64,000 nucleotides of DNA from Unio delphinus (Eukaryota; Mollusca; Bivalvia; Unionida; Unionidae). Where the stretch lies: assembly GCA_029339505.1 (NCBI GenBank), contig JAQISU010000114.1, positions 5,258,001 to 5,322,000 of the forward strand, written 5' to 3'. Below are positions 41,340-53,199 of this stretch, piece after piece; position 1 is the first letter of the stretch; every line of letters begins with the position of its first letter. The position numbers and the translations under genes are program-made. The notes beneath the pieces are model-generated. The model did not search any database. It saw only the letters and a program-made list of their open reading frames with translations, and had not been told where the DNA came from.

Positions 41340-42835
41340 ATTTGTGAGGTTGGAGGGGCAAAAATGTCGACTGCCTAAGTGACTCCACAGGGTTTAATCC
41401 TGCGCTGGATATATCTTCAGAAATCGAGAGCAGTTTGATCAAGCATAACAGCAAAAAGGCATTCCAAATTAAGAAAGACCTCACCAGACAGAAGCAGCCA
41501 AGCGTCAGTACCATTCAAGACGAAAATGGAAAATGCCTCACAGACGCGAGTGACACTGAAGACAGAAAGACTGTGTATTGTAAACAAAACTCTAAACCAT
41601 CAGTCCATATGAGACCCAGAGGAGCTTAAATTTCCATAATCCACAAATGATCATAATTTCCTCATTATCAAACAAGAGGTGGAGTCATTAAGAGCACAGA
41701 ATAATGGAAAGGCAGCTGGAGCAAACAACATCTCAACTAAACGTACCAAGAATGAAAGCGGGGGATCAGTAATAGAGCTATAAATAAATCTCTGCAACAT
41801 GATCTGACGGACATACGAATCGCCCACACACTAGACCGCGAAACTGATTATAACACATCAATAAAAAAGCTTTATCCATCTGTGCCAAAATTACAGGCCT
41901 ATCCGTTTAATCAGCAATGCTAGCAAGGTGATGCTGAAGATCATCTTAAACAGACAAAAATCAAAACAATGAAAAACAGGAAGAGTTCTGGAGAGGAAGA
42001 AGCACAACAGAACAAATATTCAATCGCAGGGTTCTGTTTTAAAAGTATTCGTAACATCAACAAGACATCTTACCACTTTAGTGAATAACCTGGAAGAAAC
42101 ATCTTCCTTCCAGAGTTGACATAGAGATAACCGCTGAGAAAACAAAGCTGATTGCCAATAGTGGCAGAGAAATCTCAGCCATAATTCAAGTCATAAAACA
42201 GGAAATGGAAACATAGAGCCAGTTCAAATATATTGGTTCCATAATCACCAAAGAGGGATCAAGAGCAGACATTGTGTCACGCGCAGCACAAACAACATCA
42301 TCTAAGACCTATCTGGAGAGAAAATATAAATGCTTGAAAGCTAAACTCAGACTATTGAGAGCACTAGTCTACTCAATATGTTTCTATTGATGTGAGGACT
42401 GGCCTCTCACAGCATAATTACAACGAAGGATCCAGACACTTGAAATTGGATGCTACAGAATCACTCTTGGCATCTCTTACATGGACCACATCATAAATGA
42501 AGAGGTGCGTATTACCATCAAGAACAAAGTAGACCAATATGAAGACCTCACCACCATTAAAAAGGGAAATATGAAATGGTATGGCCATGTCACTAGAGAC
42601 AATAGTATATCATCAACTGTACCGCAGGGCAGTGTCCAGGGTGGCAGAAGGAGAGGTAGGAAGAGACTAAAGTGGGCTGACAACATCACATAATGGACCA
42701 CGACAACATTTGCGAAGACACAGGGATAGGCACATGATCGAGAAAAGTGCAGGGAACTTGTCTGATGTTCAGCAGAAAAGTGCACTGCCGACCACACTAA
42801 GTCATGAGACTGATGATGATAATGATGATGGATAT
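41340..42835 (+). mobile_element. RTE-type LINE remnant, unit C
   Basis: Same insertion as in A and B. Readable fragments include KDLTRQKQPSVSTIQDENGK, SRAAQTTSSKTYLERKYKCL and MKWYGHVTRDNSISSTVPQG followed by GGRRRGRKRLKWADNIT. It lacks the 134-bp internal duplication of B. GAT-rich tail at 42808-42832, then a (TG)n array at 42897-42940. Confidence 0.8.
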
Positions 42836-42893
42836 AACTTTGTGGTTAAAGAGCCTGCTGAATGATGTAAATTCGTGATTACTTGCATACATA

Positions 42894-42896
<3 letters not shown>

Positions 42897-42940
<44 letters not shown>
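42897..42940. repeat. (TG)n
   Basis: About 21 TG units downstream of the RTE remnant of unit C. Units A and B have only GTGTG at this place. Confidence 0.95.
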
Positions 42941-42943
<3 letters not shown>

Positions 42944-42944
42944 A

Positions 42945-44460
42945 GCGAAACCATTTACGGCGATAGTTTATTATCATTGCGTACTCATTATGCTGCTATT
43001 AGTAATAGGTGACAAAATGTGTGTCACCTTAATGACTGATTCACTTAATGAATATCAGTCAAATGTCAGAATATCATCCATAACTAGTATATACAAAGTC
43101 TGATGCAAGATATGTTGTACGATTGCATTCAATATTGTTAAAAAATGAACCGCATGTTAAAGTTGTTTTTTTATTATCCCATCGTCAGTGAATAACTATG
43201 ATGACGACAAATATTAAAATTCCTCCTATGTTTTAAAAGTAATAATACTTTTAAGGATTTATACTAACTTGATTTAGAAAAGAGATAATCTTTTCATTTC
43301 CTTTATCTCAAGTCAAATTCCTTGTTAAGGCATAAAACACTCAAGGTTTCGAAACAGGCTAAAAAAAACTGAGCTATAATTATAACACAAAAACTTGTCT
43401 TGTTTCTTACAACTGTCCTGTCAAACATGTACTATTCAATAACTAAGGTAGCTTGAAATAAATGCGTTGCGCGAGAAAGGAGAGAATGTTCTCTCCTGTA
43501 GATATTTTATAGTAACTTTATGACAGCTCAATTGCAGGCAAAGATACGAGACAAATTTGTGTTGTTAAAGACTATATAAATGGGAAAACACTAATAAATC
43601 TATCATAAAAACGTATCATAGATCAATGGATTTTAAAAGTTTTACAATTATTTTAGTAATTTAGACATTCATATAATTTCAATTTGATCAGAATTTATTT
43701 TTATTAACCAATATTTTTCTTCGCTTGAAACGTAAGTCCGTTTACAAAAAGGGACCTAGAAAGTATGAAAGATATACATTTAGAATAAGTATCGTTATAT
43801 ATTGTTTGTGTTATTAATAACTGTTTTACTCATAAGATTAAGACGTAAAACAAATAGATGTTTGAAACTTTCAACCTAAAAATGATGGCTAAATTATTGA
43901 AAATAGTCACTGACTTAATTAATCAAGGGCAAGGTTAGAAACTGGAACTTGAACATAAATATTCGTTATATTTCTATTGAAGTACTAAGGTATCACGGGT
44001 CTTAAATTAGCGATTGGTGAATAAGCAAATAAAGACATCGACCTTCAGAATATCATATATCTGGTGGGTGTTCTTAGCTATATCTTTACATTCATTTCAG
44101 GGCTGGTCGAGGTCAAGTGTTCCTAGGGAGGGGGTGATTTGTGGGTTGGTTACCAAAAGATCAAAAAGACCTTGACATTCATCGAAAGGGCACCATAGCA
44201 AAGTTTGCATAATTCCCAATAAATCTACGCAAGAAGAAATCAGTCAACAATTTTAAGTGATAAGTGACTATACGTGTGTATGTACGCTCTATTTAGCCTT
44301 TATGTGAAGGAATCATGGCCACCGATCAGGCCTTGTATTTTAAATCAAGTTTAAATTACACGAATGTGGCATACGTTTCCTATATTAGAGCACTTTCATA
44401 TTTCTCATACCGCAATATTGACATCACAGGAGATCGTATTGTTGCTTACAACTTACCTGT
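42945..44460. other. unit C sequence right of the RTE remnant
   Basis: Aligned with 23145-24690 of unit B. No gene or further element. Confidence 0.5.
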
Positions 44461-44464
44461 CTGT

Positions 44465-44635
44465 GTGCAGCGAGAAGAATAAATCAAAATTTTAGTCACA
44501 GTGACCAGTATCGTTGCTTACAAGTTACCTGTCAGACATGCACTATGTATTCTATAGTGGAAAAATGACAGGTCAATTATTAGCAACGATACTGGTCCCT
44601 GTGACTAAGATTTTGATTTCTTCTTCTCAATGCAC
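44465..44635. mobile_element. long-palindrome MITE-like element
   Basis: Near-perfect inverted repeat with arms of about 70 bp. The left arm runs GTGCAGCGAGAAGAATAAAT ... AGTCACAGTGACCAGTATCG ... ACCTGTCA, and the right arm reverses it. The loop is about 25 bp and the total 171 bp. No coding sequence. The unit B counterpart (24690-24800) has only the loop and right arm. Confidence 0.7.
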
Positions 44636-44873
44636 CTGCTTAATAATTATAGCAATATTTCTGTATATTTTGTCCTGAATAAAAATGGTGCCACCTCTAG
44701 TACTGTAGCTCAGTGGCTACCTTGACATATTCAAAAGTTTTAAAAAACGGGTTTTGAAATTGTGTTGGCCAGTAGGATTCCAGTCATTTCATTTTATGTA
44801 TGTACACTGAGAGCAAGATATATATCTAAACATAAAAAGTACCCATTTAGTTTTCACTCTGTCAATTCGCTAA

Positions 44874-44882
<9 letters not shown>

Positions 44883-44955
<73 letters not shown>
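44883..44955. repeat. (TA)n
   Basis: About 36 TA units. Sits where unit B has (TC)n, and homology between B and C ends here. Confidence 0.95.
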
Positions 44956-44956
<1 letters not shown>

Positions 44957-45495
44957 TGAATGTCTATATGTATATTTCAGTCAAGTTAGTAAAGTGCATA
45001 CTACTTGGTTTTATTTTTAAGTTAAGGACAATCATTCCTCCTTAATAGCAGGACGTGATTTGAATAGGATCTGTAGCAGTCCCATCTGTAAATCAGATGA
45101 TGATCAGCTGTATTATCAGATAGCTGTTTTGTTAGTAATTCTAAACTTCACATGATTATATTCAAAGTATTATTTTTTAATTAAAGCAAGCCTTTTCAGA
45201 ATTAAAAATGAACATAATAGATAAGTAAAGCTTTAAATGTTACTTGTGATAAATGCTGTCAACTACCTCCATTTATCTTCTAATATTGACTCAAAACATT
45301 TATTTTGTAATAATTAGATTACTTTTTATGTTTAAATATTTGAATGGATAACCGTAATTTTATTTACATCTATATGTGCTACTAATATATATATTATTAA
45401 GCAAGATGAGTTTGATTTAAAGTGTTAATTTATCTGACAAAATAATTTGTTTTTTCTCATTGTATTTTCAGCTTGTGTGCTGAAAGCAATCATTG

Positions 45496-45510
45496 TATAT
45501 ATATATATAT

Positions 45511-45582
<72 letters not shown>

Positions 45583-45592
45583 TTTTTTTTAT
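45496..45592. repeat. (TA)n
   Basis: TA array with one CATA interruption between segments 1 and 2 of the tandem duplication. Confidence 0.95.
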
Positions 45593-45688
45593 ATATATTT
45601 CAGTCAAGTTCGTACAGTGCATACCACTTCATTTTTTCCTTTTTTTCTTAAGTTAAGAACAATCATTTCTCCTAGAAGTTATTGAATA

Positions 45689-45800
<112 letters not shown>

Positions 45801-46320
45801 TCAGTCAGGTTACCACATCCTTTTTTGTATTTTTTTAAGTCAAAGACAATCATTCCTCATTCATAGCAGGACATGTTTGAATAGCATCTGTAAAAATCCC
45901 ATCTGTAAGTCAGTTGAAGATCAGATGTATTATCAGATAATAATTTTGATAATATTTATACACTACATGAGTATAATCAAAGAGTTTAGTTTAATAGATG
46001 CAAGCCTTTTCAGAATTATATTATGACTTACTTTTTAAAAATGAACAGAATAGAAATGTAAATTTTGATAAATGATGTCATCTAGCTCCACTTGTCTTGT
46101 AATATTGACTCAAAACATTTATCTTGTAATAATCAGCTAACTTTATTTGTTTAAATATTTGAATGACTTACCGTAATTTTATTTACATCTATATGTGCTA
46201 CTATTAATATATATTATTTAAAAAGATGAGTTTGTTTTAAAGTGTTTATTTATCTGACACAAGACTTTGTTTTTTGTCATCATTGTATTTTCACCTTGTG
46301 TACTGTAAACAATCATTATG

Positions 46321-47350
46321 TGAATACAATATTAATAAGGCATGTCTTTGGGGTCGGTAAGTATATATTGCATGTTCATTCACTCACGCTTACCAATTTA
46401 CTCCTTATAGTACTAATGCTTATTAATACTAGGATCCAAAATACTTTTAACATCATGTGTTACCAAACGGGGATAAATGAAACCATAGGTACGGATGATC
46501 AAATTAATCAAGTATATCATATGACGCACCTGTGATAAACAATTTACTTATATTTTGCTTGTTCAAAATAAAAATTGAAAAAAATATTTGTATTCTGAAT
46601 CAATGAATATGAGCAGTTGAATATAAATGACAAGCTTTAGCTGCAAAGTTCACTTTCGAAACGATTTAATATTTAATGGGGGACGTCTTCTAATAAAATT
46701 ATTACAAATTCCACAAGCCCTGCTTAATATTGATACCCTAAAGGAGCAAATATTTTGGTCCATAACACGGGCTTGTTACTAGTGTAATTATTATTATGTT
46801 TTCATTGCATATAATGAACGTATCTTTCTTGCTTATCAGTACCTAATGCATGCTTATTATCTCTATGTATCTGCACCATCAATAAGCTATTGGTTCCCTT
46901 CCTTTCATAGAAATGAGAGATTACTGGATATTTGTCCATACCACTTTTGTTTCAAAACGCATGTTGTGGATTTCAAACAATTTCAATCCAAAACCTTATA
47001 AGTTCATGCGTTTCTACTTCTACTCAAACTAAATTTATGAACATGTCAAATAATCTTGATCTTTTATGCCCTCCAAGGCTCACAGAAAAGAGAAATTATC
47101 CAACACATTTCACAAAATTCTTTTAAAATTAGCACATATGATCTTTGATTTAAGAATTTCTTACAGTGAAAATTGTGTTCTACTGATTGTGTTAAAAACT
47201 TGTATTCTTTTAATCTCATATAATTTGTTGTCTCGAGATATGTACAGCTGTTGTGACGGCATTGTGCTATAAAATGTTAGCTCCTGCAACATCTCACTAG
47301 TGACATGAACCATAATTCGTTATAACGGCAAGTGGATTTAAAAAAACACT
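46321..47350. other. no gene seen
   Basis: AT-rich sequence with short non-conserved frames only. No repeat family recognised. Confidence 0.4.
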
Positions 47351-47353
47351 TAC

Positions 47354-47405
47354 ATCCTCTCGACTGAATGCGTCACTTTGCCTTCGCAGACTGGAGATAT
47401 AATTC
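47354..47405 (-). other. possible 52-bp internal exon
   Basis: On the minus strand a strong acceptor (TTTTCTTTTTCAG) and a donor (GATGTAAGTG) bracket 52 nt with two open frames (one reads NYISSLRRQSDAFSRED). No flanking exon can be assigned, so this is a splice-site call only. Confidence 0.3.
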
Positions 47406-47409
47406 CTGA

Positions 47410-49070
47410 AAAAGAAAATGTACAAGATTAACTGAGGCCACGAAAAACTTTGAAGCCACCGTTCCACATAGCACAACCGTCGTCACGTCCTATGTCAGCG
47501 CAGCTAAATTAAGCATATCAACCTCATATAAATGCTTGGTATACCCAAACAGACATTACAAATCAAAGAGATAAAAATGTATTCAAAATCTTTAAGCCAT
47601 CTAAACTCGCGCAAGCAACTGTGCAAACGATATCTTGTTTAAACTAGGGCAACATAATATACAAACAACGTAGAATCTGGTTATTTCACTTAATCATGCA
47701 GTACATTCTTTGTCGGATCCTTTGCTATATTCCAACATGGCAAAGGATCACACAAATAGGGAAAGGTACAGACCACTGTTGTCACTTTGCAGAGCAATCA
47801 TCAACTTTACAATATCAAATCAAAATTAATATTTTTACAATTGTATCAGATCATTATTGTAAATACATATAATCAAGTCAAAGGAATAGTTATTAATAAT
47901 ACTGCTTATCACTGCAGACAATAAACTGACCCAGCTAATGCATACAATATATATTAAATTGAAGAACACATTCAATATTAATGTGTTTGGTACAGTGAAA
48001 TGAAAGAACACTAATATTTTTTTAAATTAAACTGTTGAGTCAAGTTTGAAAAATTCAGAATTAAATTGATTTGATATTGTTTTATATCAATATTAGTGTT
48101 TTTCGGAAGACGAAAACAAACGAGTTTCGTTCAGATACAAGTGTTTTTGCATACAGGTAGAATTCATATTTGAAAGTAGATGTGAAGCAAATCTCCGAGC
48201 TCACTAACTATTGCAAACTTTTTGATATCTCAAATGCCTTACAAGTAGGGAAGAGTACATATTCGTGTCACTTTGCAGAGCAATCGTCAGCCGTAGTGGT
48301 ACTCGAAAGTGAAAACATAATTCTGTATCGCTATTTCTTTTGTGAGATAGAATTGTTTCATTTATGTTTGAAATGTATTATACTCCTTTCCTTAAATCTA
48401 GAATCAGTCACAAAACGACGTCTTATCAGATTTAAAATTGTCTGTTCCATGTGTGACATGTTATATCTGAGCAGAGAGGTTGAACTCAATTGTATCTTCT
48501 ATACTTAAAATAACGAAGAACGTTCACGTTCGTATATACTAAGGCAATTTATAATAATGCTTGCATAATGTATGTCACTGTATTCGAACTTGAACACCGA
48601 TTATATTACACGGCTCATTAATTCTGCTCTTTGCTGTTACCAATAGTTGTTAAATACTGTGAGTTTGGGTACTAAAATACAGCCTTAATTGGTACAAACG
48701 TTACACGTATAAATGACCGAACTCGCTGGGAGGTAACAAAGGTTCAGGACCAATGGGTCTTTGAGATAATGAAGTTCTGTAAATTCCTTTGGCAGGCCGA
48801 GAGGAGCGGACCACACACCTTTTCTATTTCACATCTATCGGAACTGTAGAATCAAGAACATATTGTTTCGTCGCCTGAATGGAACCGCATTACAATTAGT
48901 AATATCCAGTTCAGTTCAGTAGTTCGAGTCTATTTTTAGAACATTTTTTCCTTTCTCATTTTGGTAGTGACAGAAGAGTTCATAGTGAAGCATTTTGGTA
49001 GGGATTTAAAGTATTTTTTTTTTTTGGGAATATGAGCTCTGAGAGTAGTAGTCTGTGTGTATTTCGGCGA
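47410..49070. other. no gene supported; contains a ~50-bp repeated phrase
   Basis: About 47755-47805 and 48245-48290 share a phrase centred on GTCACTTTGCAGAGCAATC. The plus-strand frame at 48170-48508 covers the second copy but has no recognisable domain and is not called. Confidence 0.35.
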
Positions 49071-49074
49071 CAGT

Positions 49075-49395
49075 TCACATTGAGTAGTAAGGCCTTAGTG
49101 ATAATCTGGTAGTGAAATCTGTTACGTTTACATCTGCTCTGTTTACAGTGCAAACTCTCAAAAACGTGCCGTTGAAACTTTTGACAAGAACTTCAACATG
49201 AAGGTACCTTTGGGTGTATTTTAGATTAACATCTGATTTGTACTGATTGCCACACAGTGGAAAGGTCAGTACTGAGACATATATATGTAGAGAACATTTA
49301 GTCAAAAATATATCTGATGTATGTTTGAAAACCACGTGATAAATATCACCGTTATACTCCACTTTGAAACTAAACCTACAATATCATTGCAGGTG
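49075..49395 (-). CDS. unidentified coding-like exon
   Basis: About 106 codons on the minus strand, open from an acceptor-like TATTGTAG at about 49394 to TGA at 49075. It begins FSFKVEYNGDIYHVVFKHTS and contains SVLTFPLCGNQYKSDVNLKY and TVNRADVNVTDFTTRLSL. Composition is balanced and protein-like in contrast to surrounding frames. No family recognised; it could be the last exon of a host gene or a relic. Confidence 0.35.
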
Positions 49396-49479
49396 TTACA
49401 GATTATCAGGCAGACATCATAACTGTTAAACATTGGTAATAAATCCACATTTTAAATATATTTGCTTATAAACAATACA

Positions 49480-49722
49480 TTGATAATAATTGTAGATAGT
49501 AGATACATCTACACGCAATTCATATATACTGGCAAGGTTAATAAATTTGATTGTATCCATTGACATATGGAAGTAAAAACAACTGTTTGTTAAAATTCTA
49601 TTTTGATAGCATCCATTTTCAAATGTCATTTTATCAAGTATGTTATTAAACGTTTCGAGCATGATTAAGGTGTCAGACTCATTCAACATTAATCTGAAAT
49701 TATACAGAAATATTTCGATCAC
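49480..49722 (-). CDS. second unidentified coding-like segment
   Basis: Open minus-strand frame upstream of the previous one: SDTLIMLETFNNILDKMTFE and MSMDTIKFINLASIYELRVD. It might be the preceding exon of the same gene. However, the only nearby donor-like GT would give an incompatible phase, so the link is unproven. Confidence 0.25.
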
Positions 49723-49729
49723 GTGACTG

Positions 49730-50870
49730 TGTTAAGTGTTTACTAGGTCAACTTGCACATAGTTTGATCCTGATACAAAAAAATTGGTTCAACAGTTCAT
49801 TTTTCAGAGATTGATTATGATAATTTGCAATAAACTGACAACCAACAGTGTAAAACAAAATTAGTTTCTCGGTAGCCTGAGCGCTTTCGACTGTGACTCT
49901 TTATCAAAGGTAAATACAAACTAGAACCAAGACAAACAACACACAAACAACGTTCAAATTATAAAAGTATTTCACTTGAAACAAAGCTGAACTTATTTTA
50001 CATTTTGACTATTTATATCGACCGAAAAGTGAAGAGCCATATCACTATTTGTTGTTTAAATTGGTGTAACCGTATATTATATCCCGGATATTTTATTCTC
50101 CTAATTGTAGTTATATGCGAATGACAGACTAGTGTTAAAAACGAAGAAGAAAATTTTATTCAATATGCATATGTTGGCTGTAAAATAAAATAAAAATTAT
50201 GCTGACTTTATTTGTGCGTCTTGGTCTAAATTGTCTTCTTGATTACGATCGCTTACTTTAATTGTTATAAGGCTGCGTTTCTAGTAAGATTTATTTTCTT
50301 TCCGAATTCTGAACTCAAGTTGGGATTGTAAGTAATTGCAATTAGTGTTACATCACCAGTATGGTCAAGGAAAGACATGTGTGCCAGCAGATTCTCGTCG
50401 CTGGCTCTTTCTGCTGGTTCTCCCGGGTTCTTCCTCCACAAATAATACTGCCCACCATGTAAAGCCTATCGTGTGCTGAATAATGGCGTTAAGACCTAAA
50501 ACAACAACAACAAGAAAATCTAATTATGATGCCTCCGCTATCAAGTTTATCTCGCACACTCTGTTTATCATTTGTTCAGATAACTCTTCACGTCTTTTTT
50601 GGAATGTTTCATCACCTTAGCAGATTCCGCATTTACTCGCAGACTAGTTATATGGGATGTTTCGTATGCATTGTTTAGACAAGTGATACTCTGAGTTTGT
50701 AATGTTGTCAGGGTATTGCAATTATATAGAGTATACATACTGGCGATTTAAATGGCAGAACTGCTTCAAAATATGATTTTCATTATAAATGATACTCGTA
50801 TAATCCATAATTAAATTCACTTAACTGGCAATCACCACGTTTCTTAGCTAGTACACCTGAGATATTTAAC
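49730..50870. other. no gene seen
   Basis: Non-coding AT-rich sequence. The stretch around 49870-49915 (GCGCTTTCGACTGTGACTCT) has the flavour of repeat termini with TTTCGACT phrases, but no element can be delimited. Confidence 0.35.
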
Positions 50871-50925
50871 AAGTCAACAAATCCAATTCAGTCTTTCTGA
50901 AATGAAACCAAATGAATACACTTAC

Positions 50926-50961
50926 ATGTATCTCCGTACTTCGGCAAATAATTACTTCTAC
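50926..50961 (-). other. orphan diverged copy of the 35-bp upstream exon
   Basis: A fourth, more diverged version (36 nt) with a donor-like GTAAGTG and an acceptor-like AAACAG. The flanks, including GACCAGGAAGAGGCCCAG at about 50997 and a stretch to about 51260, align with the same region of units A-C. No coding exons of the gene lie to its left before unit C, so it marks a decayed or partial fourth unit. Confidence 0.45.
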
Positions 50962-51261
50962 CTGTTTAGAAAACTACTGTGTTATTAATAAGATTGACCA
51001 GGAAGAGGCCCAGAATAGTTGGGGATGAGTACGCATTGTATAATTTTTAATATTTGTTGTTAGTTACCGTTGCTCGTTAGTTAATATTTGTGTGGCATGG
51101 GTGGGGAGTAGTGGGTTTTTTATACACTTAATGGCAGATGCATAACATGGTTATCTAATATCTATATTCTATTTTTCCGGCACCTCAAATTCATATAATC
51201 TTTTGGAATCCCGTATAACGTGGGTTTTTTTAAAATCAATTGTGTACATGCCAGAAATAAC

Positions 51262-53100
51262 ACAATCGGTAGTGAAATCAGACACTGATATATGATGTGA
51301 TTATTTACTGCGTTTTATAAATGCCCTTTGTATTGGAAAGGAATACATATGTGCCGCGAGAGAACATGTCTTTGGAAAGCAAGATTGTGTTATATCATTG
51401 TAGAGTAAAATCATGAATAAGAGAGATACAGGAAATTGTTTGTTTCTGTCAGGGCTTGAAATGTATCAAGCCTCCTCGCCCCCTGTGTTCATTTATGTTA
51501 ATTCATATTAAGATCAACTTTTGTGGATTTTCTTTTCATGAGTTCTTGTTTAGAACGTTTTTGACACTCAACTAATTTAAAAAAAGCAAACCAATATTTC
51601 GACTCAGACACGACTGCCAGCTGCTTTCAGAAGCATATCTTTGCACACTTAGTTTTCGTCGTGAAAATTTTCATCACGGTAAATGCATATTTCATGTTGC
51701 ATACTAGTGATGACATGACCACACCTTGAAAGTGAACTGGTCCAAACATGATCGATAATATTAGCATTGTGTACATCACTTTATTACATGACTGCTGAAA
51801 TTAACAGTACATATTTTGTAAATGATCACAATGCTGAATGATTCAAAGAAACGACTTTAAAATTATTTTGATGATTGACGCAGATAAACATTACAACGCT
51901 AACAAAGAGACCTTTCATATATTTGGGACCTCTGATGGCCACTGATACAATAAGCCCGGGAATCAGAGAATAGACTGTGTCTTAACATATGTATTCTTGC
52001 ATTGTCATCTAGCAATGTTTTAGCGTTATTTCAAACTATGGAAATATTAATAAAGCTAAGCAAACGTAAATCTTTACTCGATTGTGCCTACCACTTTGTG
52101 ACAGATATAAATGTTTCAGGTGGTATTTATTCTGCATGTTACCCTTTACATAATGCGTAATAGAATTATACATTGTAAGTTTGTAAAAATCCTTAATTGT
52201 CAACAATGCACATGTTCTGTAGGACGTACATGTTTGGCGTAATGTCAAGAGTGAATTATGACATTGTATTCCTTGAGATTGTGTGATACAATAACCTATA
52301 CGATCTAAGTAGGTTCTGTCCGACGTCGGTGTGTCTTTTAATTTTTACAGTAAAGAAAGCTAATTTGAGTTTATACTAAATCTGCGTAAATAAGTATAAC
52401 TGTATGAGGTCTACCTCGGCTATGATGTCGAAAATAAAACAATTCCATTTTAAAATGTTCAAGCCCTTTTTGTCAAAGTTTTTATATCGTTTATTATGTT
52501 AAATTATATGAAATGTTACAATGTGTGCCATGAAAGTATAGTAACATTTTTGTTAACTCATTGCAGTTATTTGGGTTTTATTAATAACAAAGCAAACTGC
52601 TGTCATCAAATTGTATCCATCCAAAACGTTAGTTTTTTACCTGTAATTGCTCAGTTAGTGAGACAAATCTCATAGAACTTTAGACAAGCTCTCAGTCTTA
52701 TCTTCATATCAACTTCTATCAGACAAACCTTTGCTTGGCAACCTTTTTGTTGCATTAACACCATGATGGCTTTATCATAATAAGAGTCATGTGTTCAATA
52801 CACCTAATGATGCACAGGAGGAGCCATTTTGTGTTGAGGTCTTAACAGTGTGGCTAGTCTAGAGCGTAGACGAATGTACAGTTGGAGTTACACACATCAG
52901 TCAATGTAGCCTTTCTAAATATATTAGTATAGTGCAATGTGTCTGTAATTATATGAATTCTAAAGATCATGAAAATAATGAAATGTGTCAACTTAAAAGA
53001 TGAAATAATTCACAAAAACCATGAGTTTGTGAAGATTAAATTAAATTTCATTGAAACTAGTATGTCACGAACTGTTACGGAATCCCCATGTAACTACAAA
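51262..53100. other. no gene seen
   Basis: Only short frames, none conserved or with a domain. A second TTTCGACT phrase lies near 51597. Confidence 0.4.
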
Positions 53101-53114
53101 AACGGTACGTCATC

Positions 53115-53190
53115 TTCGTCCAGTGGGTGGGTTATGAGTCACGTGTTTCTAATTTAAATATCTACAATAAACAAACATGGCGGACACACA
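53115..53190 (+). promoter_or_regulatory. possible promoter and first coding exon (MADTQ)
   Basis: GAGTCACGTGTTTC (E-box CACGTG) is followed about 30 bp later by AAACATGGCGGACACACAGG. The latter contains an ATGGCGG translation-start/YY1-like context and a perfect donor (CAG before GTGAGT). A short first exon encoding MADTQ at 53176-53190 would follow. No second exon can be joined with confidence. Confidence 0.3.
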
Positions 53191-53199
53191 GGTGAGTAA

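Noticed and set aside
44704..44730. tRNA or SINE A box (TAGCTCAGTGGCTA)
   Set aside because: No B box at suitable distance and poorly conserved in unit B.
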